Source: Bacillota bacterium
GTDB taxonomy: Bacteria; Bacillota; Clostridia; Christensenellales; CAG-138
Reading direction: 5' to 3'
Assembly (NCBI GenBank): GCA_023416895.1
Contig: JAEZGQ010000072.1
Coordinates: 1 to 51,207 of the forward strand
DNA length: 51,207 nucleotides
Each line of letters opens with the position of its first letter. Within the stretch, counting starts at the first letter, position 1. The notes below the pieces were generated by a model that worked only from the letters and a program-made list of their open reading frames with translations, made no database searches and was not told the DNA's origin. The translations under genes and the position numbers were made by a program. Shown here one piece after another: positions 39,222 to 46,706 of this stretch.

Positions 39222-41009
39222 TTACTCTTCAGTGGAAATATGGAGTTCCTTGAGCTGTTTATCGTCCACAACGTCGGGCGCGTCGGTCATCAAACAGGCG
39301 GCAGTTTGCACCTTGGGGAAGGCGATTACGTCGCGGATGTTCGAGGTGCCGGTGATGAGCATCACAAGCCTATCTAAGCCAAACGCCATGCCGCCGTGCG
39401 GAGGCGTGCCGTACTTGAAGGCTTCCATCAAGAACCCGAAGCGCGACCACGCCTGCTCCTTGGTGAAGCCGAGCGTGCGGAACATTTTTTCCTGAAGCTC
39501 CGAAGAATGGATGCGGATGGAACCGCCGCCGACCTCGTTGCCGTTCAACACCATATCGTAAGCCTTGGCGCGCACCTTGCCGGGGTCTGTGTCCATCAGA
39601 TCAAGGTCTTCGTCCTTGGGGCTTGTAAACGGGTGGTGCATGGCGACGTAACGGTTTTCCTCTTCATCGTACTCGAGAAGCGGGAAATCCACAACCCACA
39701 AAAGGTTGAACTTTTTATCGTCCATAAGTCCAAGCCGCCTGCCGACCTCAAGGCGCAGCGCGCCCAAAGCCGTGCAGGTAACGAGGTCTTTCGCGTCCGC
39801 GATGAAGAACACGATGTCGCCCGTTTTGGCGTTCACGCGCTCGACGAGGGTTTTCATCTGCTCCGGAGTGAAGAACTTCGCAAACGAGCACTGCATGCCG
39901 TCGGGCTTCATGCTCATCCATGCAAGACCCTTGGCGCGGTAGATTTTTACGTATTCTACAAGCTCATCGATCTGTTTGCGGGAGAACTTGTCCACGCCGC
40001 CTTCCACGTTGATGCAGCGCACGCTGCCGCCGTTTTCTACGGCATCCTTGAACGCGGCGAAGGAGCCTTCCTTCACGATGTCGCTCACGTTGATGAACTT
40101 CAAACCAAATCGGGTATCCGGCTTGTCAGAGCCATAGGTTTCCATGGCTTCCGCATAGGTCATGCGCTGCAAAGGCAACTGCACATCCACATCTAGGGTT
40201 TTCTTCAAAAGCGTTTGGATGAAGCCCTCGTTCATGGCGAGCACGTCATCCAAATCCACAAACGACATTTCAAGGTCGATCTGCGTGAATTCAGGCTGGC
40301 GGTCGGCACGAAGGTCCTCGTCGCGGAAGCAGCGGGCGATTTGCATGTAGCGGTCGAAGCCCGAAAGCATCAAAAGCTGCTTGTACTGCTGCGGGCTTTG
40401 CGGCAGCGCGTAGAATTTGCCCGGATGCACGCGGCTTGGCACAAGGTAGTCGCGCGCGCCCTCGGGTGTGCTTTTGCAAAGAATTGGGGTTTCGATCTCC
40501 AAAAAGCCGTTTTTGGAATAGTATTCGCGGATGACCTGCATCATCTCGTGGCGCTTCATGATGATTTTTTGCATCGACGGACGGCGCAGATCGAGGTAGC
40601 GGTACTTAAGGCGAACCTGCTCCTGCGTGTTGAGGTTGTCTTCGATGTAGATGGGCGGCGTTTGCGCCTTGGAGAGGATTTTCAAATCCGTGGCGTGCAG
40701 TTCGTATTCGCCCGTCGCCATGTCCTTGTTGACCATTTCGGGCGCGCGGCGCGCCAAAACGCCCTTTACGGCAATTACGTATTCGCTACGAATGGATTCC
40801 CCAAGTTCAAACACGTTTTTCGGGGTGAAGCTTTCGTTGAACACCACCTGCATCACACCCGTGCGGTCGCGAAGGCCGATGAAGATGAGCGACCCCAAAT
40901 TGCGCCATGTACCGCTCCAACCCATCAAGAGCACTTCTTTTCCAACATCCTCGGCCTTAACGTCAGCACAATAGCTTGTACGCTTCCAGCCCTGCAACAG
41001 TTCCGCCAT
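39222..41009 (-). CDS. aspS: Aspartyl-tRNA synthetase
   Basis: AspRS (595 residues), class IIb, bacterial type: OB anticodon domain (about 1-110), catalytic motifs LKYRYLDLRRPSMQK (around 130-146), motif 2 FRDEDLRADRQPEFTQID and motif 3 GGMAFGLDRLVMLI (about 535-548), with the GAD insertion (about 285-410). Whether it also charges tRNA-Asn cannot be told from this alone. GAGGAG lies 7 nt before the ATG. Operon with hisS under the T-box. Confidence 0.98.
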   Translation of the reverse strand: MAELLQGWKRTSYCADVKAEDVGKEVLLMGWSGTWRNLGSLIFIGLRDRTGVMQVVFNESFTPKNVFELGESIRSEYVIAVKGVLARRAPEMVNKDMATGEYELHATDLKILSKAQTPPIYIEDNLNTQEQVRLKYRYLDLRRPSMQKIIMKRHEMMQVIREYYSKNGFLEIETPILCKSTPEGARDYLVPSRVHPGKFYALPQSPQQYKQLLMLSGFDRYMQIARCFRDEDLRADRQPEFTQIDLEMSFVDLDDVLAMNEGFIQTLLKKTLDVDVQLPLQRMTYAEAMETYGSDKPDTRFGLKFINVSDIVKEGSFAAFKDAVENGGSVRCINVEGGVDKFSRKQIDELVEYVKIYRAKGLAWMSMKPDGMQCSFAKFFTPEQMKTLVERVNAKTGDIVFFIADAKDLVTCTALGALRLEVGRRLGLMDDKKFNLLWVVDFPLLEYDEEENRYVAMHHPFTSPKDEDLDLMDTDPGKVRAKAYDMVLNGNEVGGGSIRIHSSELQEKMFRTLGFTKEQAWSRFGFLMEAFKYGTPPHGGMAFGLDRLVMLITGTSNIRDVIAFPKVQTAACLMTDAPDVVDDKQLKELHISTEE

Positions 41010-41088
41010 AGTAAAACTCCTCTGTTTTCTAAATTAAGGTAAACGGTTGGTCATTCCGTCCTACGGTATATCAAATTTGTGTACGCAG

Positions 41089-42357
41089 CTATTTGAGCAA
41101 TTCCGTAAGCGCACGCTCGACGGTGCCAAGTGCCGCCTCGGTTTCCGTTCCCGTATCCATGCGTTTCAGCTTTACAACGCCCTTTGAAAGCTCGTCTTCC
41201 CCGAGGATGGCAACGACTCTTGCCCCAAGCTTATCGGCATACTTGAACTGCGCCTTGAAGCTTCTCCCCACATGGTCGAACTCGGCTTTTACACCCGCGC
41301 CACGCAGGCGTTTTACAAGCCGGAAGCCCTCCGTGCGGGCGGCTTCGCCAAGCGCCGCAACGTATACGATGGGCGGCTCTTCCTTGGGCATTTGGGCCCC
41401 CTGAAGCTCGGCCACGAGCAAAAGCCGTTCCATGCCCATGCCAAAGCCCATGCCGCTCATTTTCGGCCCGCCAAGCTCCGCCATCAGCCCATCGTAGCGG
41501 CCTCCCCCGCATACGGTGCCGGTGTAGCCATTGCCGTCGGCGATGATCTCAAACACGGTTTTCGTGTAATAATCCAGGCCCCGCACGATGAACGGATCGA
41601 CCTCATAGGCGATTTCCGCCGCATCAAGGCAGCTTTTCAACTCCGCAAAGTGGCTGTTGCAATCGTCACACAGGCAGTCGAGGATACTCGGCGCACCCGC
41701 GGCGATTTTCTTGCAGCGCTCTTCCTTGCAGTCGAGAATGCGAAGGGGGTTCTTTTCAAAGCGCGTTTTGCAGGTATCGCAAAGCGCGTCGTAACTTTGG
41801 CGGAAATAGTCCTTGAGCTTTTCGTTGTACGCCGGGCGGCATACGGGGCAGCCGATGCTGTTGATGTTGAGGGAAAGCCCCTTAAGGCCCGCGCGGGAAA
41901 GCATGTCGAGCGCTAAGGAAATACACTCCGCATCCGCGCTTGCGCGGGGCGCGCCGTAAACCTCAACTCCAAACTGATGGTGCTCCCTGAACCTACCCGC
42001 CTGCGGTTTGTCGTAGCGAAAAACGGGGCAGTAAAGGTAATAAAGTTTTGTGGGTTGCGCCTCGTTGTAAAGGCCGCTTTCAAGAAACATGCGCGCCGCG
42101 CCCGCCGTACCCTCGGGCTTGAGGGTCACGGAGCGGCCTCCCTTATCGAGGAAGGTGTACATTTCCTTTTGCACGATGTCCGTGGTGTCGCCCACGCCGC
42201 GCAAAAAAAGCTCCGTATGCTCAAACACGGGCGTACGCACCTCGCGGAAGCCGTAAACCTCGCAAAGCTCGCGTGCGATGGCCTCAATGTGCTGCCACGC
42301 CTTGCTCTCGCCGGGAAGAACGTCTTTCGTGCCCTTTGGCGCCTGATAGGATGCCAT
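41089..42357 (-). CDS. hisS: Histidyl-tRNA synthetase
   Basis: HisRS (422 residues), class II. YQAPKGTKDVLPGES at the N-terminus, motif 1, motif 2 FRYDKPQAGRFREHHQFGVE in parts (about 113-132), the histidine-specific VRGLDYYTKTVFEI and GGGRYDGLMAELGG blocks and motif 3 GFGMGMERL. The Firmicutes insertion with several Cys pairs (CPVC, CDTC, CDDC; about 165-245) is present. First gene of hisS-aspS, controlled by the T-box. Ends TAG. Confidence 0.98.
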   Translation of the reverse strand: MASYQAPKGTKDVLPGESKAWQHIEAIARELCEVYGFREVRTPVFEHTELFLRGVGDTTDIVQKEMYTFLDKGGRSVTLKPEGTAGAARMFLESGLYNEAQPTKLYYLYCPVFRYDKPQAGRFREHHQFGVEVYGAPRASADAECISLALDMLSRAGLKGLSLNINSIGCPVCRPAYNEKLKDYFRQSYDALCDTCKTRFEKNPLRILDCKEERCKKIAAGAPSILDCLCDDCNSHFAELKSCLDAAEIAYEVDPFIVRGLDYYTKTVFEIIADGNGYTGTVCGGGRYDGLMAELGGPKMSGMGFGMGMERLLLVAELQGAQMPKEEPPIVYVAALGEAARTEGFRLVKRLRGAGVKAEFDHVGRSFKAQFKYADKLGARVVAILGEDELSKGVVKLKRMDTGTETEAALGTVERALTELLK

Positions 42358-42387
42358 AAACTACCTCTTTCTGCTTTGGACGATGAT

Positions 42388-42628
42388 AAAGAAAAAGGCT
42401 TCGCGTCCTCCTAGGGACGGGAAACCCGCGGTGCCACCCTGCTTGAGCCTCAAAAGAAGGCTCCACTTAAGCCGCTAACGCCGGCATGCGCCACACCTTT
42501 TAACCCTTCGGTGCGGAGGCTCACGGTTGTCATGTTCGCGCGCTTTCCTGCTGCCGCGGCTCTCAGCTTTGCCTACGGCTCTCTTTTGCATCCGCGCGGT
42601 ACTTTTTCCGCTCAACGCCTGTTTGTTT
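42388..42628 (-). promoter_or_regulatory. T-box riboswitch in front of hisS-aspS
   Basis: The T-box sequence AGGGTGGCACCGCGG (42440-42426) is followed by a terminator (42430-42394) with TTTTTC. Stem I spans 42611-42513 with base pair GCGGA/TCCGC, an AGTA loop-E element, an AGAGAG distal loop and the specifier loop on its 3' side. That loop reads GAACATGACAACC: GAC (42531-42529) is Asp followed by the usual A, and CAT (42534-42532) is His. Uncharged tRNA would stop termination and turn on hisS-aspS. The stretch 42358-42706 holds nothing else apart from the promoter. Confidence 0.93.
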
Positions 42629-42634
42629 CACCAA

Positions 42635-42664
42635 ATTATACACGCCCGAAACGGGGGTTGTCAA
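42635..42664 (-). promoter_or_regulatory. Consensus sigma-A promoter of hisS-aspS
   Basis: Perfect TTGACA (42664-42659) and perfect TATAAT (42640-42635), 18 nt apart on the minus strand, about 15 nt before T-box stem I. Confidence 0.9.
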
Positions 42665-42706
42665 TGCGAAGGGAGTGTGTTAAGACGCATTGCAAACGGC
42701 ATAGTA

Positions 42707-43408
42707 TTACGCTTTTTTCCGGAACACATCCACAACGTGATGGCTGATCCCTACCATATCCGCGCGTTCGCAGACAGCAAAATGGTAGCGAAGATACAGC
42801 GCGAACTCCTCGTCGCTCATCGCGTCGATCGTGCCGCGCATGTAATTTGTGAGAAGGTCGGTGGCGACATAGTGGAGCCGCTCCACCGAAAAGCTGCGCA
42901 TCAGGCGGTCGATGTCCTCCTTGCGGACAAGCTCGAAAATATCCTCCGGGGTGGAGAATGTGTCAAACGTAACGGGGTCGATCTTCCCGCGCGCAAGGTA
43001 CTCGCCCACATCGAACTTCCTTTGGAAAAAGCCGCTTGAAAAAAGGCTTGCGTCGCCGATGCAGTAGGACGCGAACACCACGCCGCCGGGCTTTGTTACC
43101 CGAAGCGCCTCTGAAATAGCCTTATGCTTGTCCTCCTCGGTATAAAGGTGGTACATCGGCCCAAGGAGCAGTGTCACATCGTAAGCATTCTCCGCAAACG
43201 CCGAAAGGTCGAGCGCATTGCCCTGCGTAACGCGTATTTGCTGCCGCGGTTTCAGGTGCTGTTTGAACACTTCGATGTTGCTTGAAAAAAGCTCCACCGC
43301 CTCCACCCGATACCCCCTATCGGCGATGGCGCGGCTGTAGCGCCCCGTTCCCGCGCCGATCTCGATCACGCGCGCATTCGGCGCCAAATATTTTTCAACA
43401 AAGCGCAT
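42707..43408 (-). CDS. SAM-dependent methyltransferase, N-terminus interrupted by TAG
   Basis: A class I methyltransferase of 233 residues if begun at ATG 43408. The SAM site VIEIGAGTGRYSRAIA (about 14-29), GNALDLSAF, LLLGPMYHLYTEEDK and EALRVTKPGGVVF are all intact; the substrate is unknown. No ribosome site precedes ATG 43408. The same frame continues upstream without a break to the GNAT TAG (43459-43457), encoding EGRLQEKHGQVEFLTT, which is the family's usual N-terminal region; the residues YYGGYD before the TAG complete it. So the true N-terminus lies inside the GNAT frame. Either it is made by read-through, from 43408 as a shorter form, or not at all. Confidence 0.8.
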   Translation of the reverse strand: MRFVEKYLAPNARVIEIGAGTGRYSRAIADRGYRVEAVELFSSNIEVFKQHLKPRQQIRVTQGNALDLSAFAENAYDVTLLLGPMYHLYTEEDKHKAISEALRVTKPGGVVFASYCIGDASLFSSGFFQRKFDVGEYLARGKIDPVTFDTFSTPEDIFELVRKEDIDRLMRSFSVERLHYVATDLLTNYMRGTIDAMSDEEFALYLRYHFAVCERADMVGISHHVVDVFRKKA

Positions 43409-43456
43409 CGTGGTTAAAAATTCGACCTGTCCATGCTTTTCCTGAAGACGGCCTTC

Positions 43457-44056
43457 CTAATCGTAGCCTCCATAATAGGCCGCAAGCGGGTTTGGTTGCT
43501 TGTCGGAGCGAAGAAGAATGTACTTTTTGTCTTCAAATGTACGCGCAAGCTGTTTTGCATAAAACTCGCTTTCCTGCACAAACACAAAGCCGCATTTTTC
43601 TATGACGCGCCGCGAGCGGTCGTTCTCGGAAAAATGCCCGCAGGTAAACGCCTCGATGCCCAAGGTATGAAAACCGTAATCGATCGCCGCGCGCACGGCC
43701 TCCGTCATAAGTCCGCTTCCCCAATACTCTTTGGCGAGCACATAGCCAATTTCTTTGAGCTTTAAGCTTTGATACCGTTCGTCCTCATTTGCCCACGAGC
43801 GGTGAAGCCCAAGCGAGCCGATCACTTTTTGATCGGCCTTGTGGTAAAGAGCGAACACCTCTTTTTCTTCAAGAAACGATTTTAAGACGCGTGCGGAAGT
43901 TTCAACAGAGGTATGATGCGGCCAGCCCGCCGCCTCGCCAACGCCCGGAACCGAGGCGTACGCATAAAAATCCTCAAGATCGGACTCGACAAACGCCCGA
44001 AGAACAAGGCGCTCGGTTTCGATGACGATGTTTGATACATCTACTGGAACGTCCAC
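43457..44056 (-). CDS. GNAT acetyltransferase (RimJ/RimL type), C-terminally joined to the methyltransferase frame
   Basis: A 199-residue GNAT protein. ETERLVLRAFVESDLEDFYAYA near the N-terminus, KVIGSLGLHRSW, GYVLAKEYWGSGLMTEAVRAAIDYGF (acetyl-CoA loop, about 100-125, in parts), and the ENDRSRRVIEKCGFVFVQE end block fit the RimJ/RimL-like acetyltransferases of proteins or small amines. The fold should end near KKYILLR; 16 more residues follow, ending YYGGYD before a TAG, and those match the start of the methyltransferase family. Start GTG at 44056, with GGAGG 5 nt upstream; a TTG at 44068 is less good. Confidence 0.82.
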   Translation of the reverse strand: MDVPVDVSNIVIETERLVLRAFVESDLEDFYAYASVPGVGEAAGWPHHTSVETSARVLKSFLEEKEVFALYHKADQKVIGSLGLHRSWANEDERYQSLKLKEIGYVLAKEYWGSGLMTEAVRAAIDYGFHTLGIEAFTCGHFSENDRSRRVIEKCGFVFVQESEFYAKQLARTFEDKKYILLRSDKQPNPLAAYYGGYD

Positions 44057-44106
44057 AGCTGCCTCCAAAAAGTTGAATGTGAAGCCGAACCACGCGGCGC
44101 GAGCGG

Positions 44107-45585
44107 CTAAGAGCGGAACAGCCTTTCTTTATCATGGTTGAGTGCATCAAGCTTGTTGATGTAAGTGGAAATATCCTTGGGTGCAGGGATGCGCTCCACG
44201 CGCTGCTCGCCGGCAAACACACGCTTGGTCATAGCGTTTGCGCCGTGGGCGAGAATGCTCCCCGTTTCCTCCATCATATCCACGTTGTAAACGCATTCCG
44301 TACCAATCTTTGCGTAGCCAACGTTTTCAAGGTTGCCGCGCATGTACTTTTGGCGGTACATATAATAAGGCCTCATAGAAAGCCCCTGTGCGCACAAGCG
44401 CCCAGCGTCCACCATGCGGTCTGCTTCCTCCGCGCCTACAAGCGGGTAATCGGCAAGCCTGTCCTTCAAAAGCGACGAGCGTTTTATGGCAAGCGTGTGC
44501 ACCGTAAGATTCTCCGGGGAGTGAGCGGCTACGGCATCGAGCGTTTTTTGAAAATCAAAAAGGCTTTCGCCGGGCAAACCGGCGATTACATCCATGTTGA
44601 TGGAGGAAAAGCCCGCGTCGCGCGCCATATGAAACGCCGTTTCCACCTCTTTGGCGCTGTGGCTGCGGCCGATGAGCGCAAGGGTTTTGTCGTTCATGGA
44701 CTGCGGGTTTACGGAGATGCGCGTAACGCCGAGGCGTTTAAAAACGTTGAGCTTTTCGCGATCGAGGGTATCGGGCCTTCCTGCCTCCACGGTAAGCTCC
44801 CTGCCGAAGCCGCCGTAGGCCTCAAGCGCGAAGGACAGTAGGTTTTCAATCTCTCCCGCCGTTAAAACCGTGGGCGTTCCGCCGCCAATGTACATGCTTC
44901 GCACGGTGCGGCCTGCATCCCTAAGGAGCCGCGCGCCAAAGCGTATATCTTCTTTCAGCGCGTCGAGATAAGCCGCCATATCGGTTTTGTGGGTTCTTAT
45001 TTGCGAGGCAAACGAGCAATAAAGGCAGCGCGTTTTGCAAAACGGTATGCCGATGTAAATGCCCGTTTCCTTTTCATTTGCCATTTGCGGCATCTCATCC
45101 TGCACGAAAAGAATTTCCTCTGCAAGCGCGAGCTTTTGCGCGCTCACATCGAATTCATAGAGCATCATGCGCCGCGCGGCATCGTTCGTCGTGCCTTCCC
45201 TAAGCTCACGCAGAAGCCTTGTGGGGCGTATGCCAGTAAGCGAGCCCCACGGCAGAAACGTTTCTGAGAAGAGCTTTCGCATGGCACGAAACACTGCAAT
45301 TTTCACTGCACGCTTTTGGTAACGCTTTTGTTCAAGCGGCGTTTCACCATAGGTTTGGCTTTGGTAACGGTACTTTCCCTCGCTTAAAACGCCTTCTTCC
45401 ATGCGCCTGCAAGTGGCATCCGCCGTCCACATTTCGTTTCCGCCGTTTAAAAGTGCGGATACAAAAACGTCGCCGTCAAGCATCGGCTCCCTTCCGGGCA
45501 GAAGCTTTTCGGCGTCGAGAAAAAGGCGGAGCACCTCCGCGATGTCGTTTTCGTACTGCGGACAGTTTGTAAAAAGGCTTACCAT
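44107..45585 (-). CDS. hemZ: Coproporphyrinogen III oxidase-like radical SAM protein HemZ
   Basis: A 492-residue protein. The radical SAM cluster motif PFCKTRCLYCSF (about 182-193), GGGTPTVL and the SVNPQSMNDKTLALIGRSH block are of the HemN/HemZ type; HemZ carries the N-terminal extension of about 170 residues seen here. It is named coproporphyrinogen dehydrogenase, but heme synthesis genes are absent from the window, so the substrate stays open; this class also includes methyltransferases and heme chaperones. The ATG overlaps the stop of the MBL gene (ATGGTAA). Ends TAG. Confidence 0.88.
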   Translation of the reverse strand: MVSLFTNCPQYENDIAEVLRLFLDAEKLLPGREPMLDGDVFVSALLNGGNEMWTADATCRRMEEGVLSEGKYRYQSQTYGETPLEQKRYQKRAVKIAVFRAMRKLFSETFLPWGSLTGIRPTRLLRELREGTTNDAARRMMLYEFDVSAQKLALAEEILFVQDEMPQMANEKETGIYIGIPFCKTRCLYCSFASQIRTHKTDMAAYLDALKEDIRFGARLLRDAGRTVRSMYIGGGTPTVLTAGEIENLLSFALEAYGGFGRELTVEAGRPDTLDREKLNVFKRLGVTRISVNPQSMNDKTLALIGRSHSAKEVETAFHMARDAGFSSINMDVIAGLPGESLFDFQKTLDAVAAHSPENLTVHTLAIKRSSLLKDRLADYPLVGAEEADRMVDAGRLCAQGLSMRPYYMYRQKYMRGNLENVGYAKIGTECVYNVDMMEETGSILAHGANAMTKRVFAGEQRVERIPAPKDISTYINKLDALNHDKERLFRS

Positions 45586-46223
45586 ATTTCAGGATCAAAG
45601 CGCTTCATATACGGGTTATGGAGCCGCTCGGTTTCAAGCGTAGTGGAGCCCGCGTGGCCGGGATACACGGTATAATCCCCCGGGAGCGGGAAGAGCTTAT
45701 AGGAAATGGAATGGAAAAGCGCCTTCGGGTCGCCGCCCGGAAGGTCACTTCGCCCGACGCTCAGCTTAAAAAGCGTGTCGCCCGCAAACAAAACGCGCTC
45801 GCTTTCAACAACATAACACATGCCCCCAAGCGTATGCCCGGGCGTGGCAATCGCCTTGATTGTAAAGCCGGCGGCCTCAAAAACGTCGCCGTCGTTGAGC
45901 GCCCTGTCGGCGCGGCAGGCGCGCACAGGATAGCGCGACATGGTGGAAAGGTTCTCCGTATCGTCATAAAGCGCAGCGGCATCGGGCGCGCCGATGAACA
46001 CCTTCGCACCGGTTTCTTCCTGAAGCTGCGCCACGCCCAAAACGTGGTCAAAATGTCCATGGGTAAGAAGAATGTGGGTGAGCGTTAACCCTTGCGCCTT
46101 CAAATAAGCCGTCGCCTTTTTCGCGTCTGCCGGATCGACGATGAAGCATTCACCGCCCGGTGCGTTGTAGGCGACGTAAGTGTTGGTCTGAATGGGGCCG
46201 GAAGGGATGGTTTCAATGTGCAT
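45579..46223 (-). CDS. MBL-fold metallohydrolase (glyoxalase II-like)
   Basis: A 214-residue beta-lactamase-fold hydrolase with the full metal set: THGHFDHVLG (about 53-62), TPGHTLGG, FAGDTLF and the final YPGHAG. Members of this size (YcbL/YqgX-type) hydrolyse thioesters such as S-lactoylglutathione analogues or act on unknown esters. ATG 46223 overlaps the dtd stop by one base (TGATG), so they are coupled. The Firmicutes order rel-dtd-MBL is common. Confidence 0.92.
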   Translation of the reverse strand: MHIETIPSGPIQTNTYVAYNAPGGECFIVDPADAKKATAYLKAQGLTLTHILLTHGHFDHVLGVAQLQEETGAKVFIGAPDAAALYDDTENLSTMSRYPVRACRADRALNDGDVFEAAGFTIKAIATPGHTLGGMCYVVESERVLFAGDTLFKLSVGRSDLPGGDPKALFHSISYKLFPLPGDYTVYPGHAGSTTLETERLHNPYMKRFDPEIW

Positions 46224-46669
46224 CAAAACAACCTCTTGCTTTCGAGTAGAATGGTAACGGGGCCGTCGTTGACAAGTGCAACGTCCATATGCGCGCCGAA
46301 CTCGCCGGTCGCCACGGGAACGCTTTCACGAAGCTTACAAATCGCCGCCTCGTAAAGCGGAATGGCCTTTTCCGGCCGCGCAGCGCGGATGAAGCTCGGA
46401 CGCTTGCCATGGCGCGCGTCGCCCAAAAGGGTAAACTGCGAAACGAGAAGAATCGACCCCTGTACATCCGACACCGACAGGTTCATTTTTCCCTCCGCAT
46501 CCTCAAAGATACGAAGGCCTGTAAGCTTTTCGCAGATGTAGAGCATGTCCTTTTCGTTATCGTCTTCCTCAATGCCCAAGAGCACCAAAAAGCCCTTTTC
46601 AATTTGCCCCGCAACGCGCCCCTCCACGGTGACGGACGCGCTGGAAACCCTTTGTACGACCGCTCTCAT
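46223..46669 (-). CDS. dtd: D-aminoacyl-tRNA deacylase
   Basis: Dtd (148 residues) frees tRNA of D-amino acids and glycine mischarged on tRNA-Ala. MRAVVQRVSSASVTVEG, the catalytic SQFTLLGDARHGKRPSF and the cross-subunit GP motif in NDGPVTILLES are all present. After rel, 37 nt apart, with GAGG 12 nt before the ATG. Confidence 0.97.
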   Translation of the reverse strand: MRAVVQRVSSASVTVEGRVAGQIEKGFLVLLGIEEDDNEKDMLYICEKLTGLRIFEDAEGKMNLSVSDVQGSILLVSQFTLLGDARHGKRPSFIRAARPEKAIPLYEAAICKLRESVPVATGEFGAHMDVALVNDGPVTILLESKRLF

Positions 46670-46706
46670 TGTAAAGCAAACCTCATCGCTTCGAATCGCC
46701 GTGTTT

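Noticed and set aside
42358..42706. Possible small gene between the methyltransferase and hisS
   Set aside because: The stretch is fully explained by a promoter, T-box stem I, T-box sequence and terminator.
43457..43459. Global reassignment of TAG to an amino acid
   Set aside because: ribF, rimP, hisS, NYN and hemZ also end in TAG at the expected protein length, and the sequence after those stops does not look coding.
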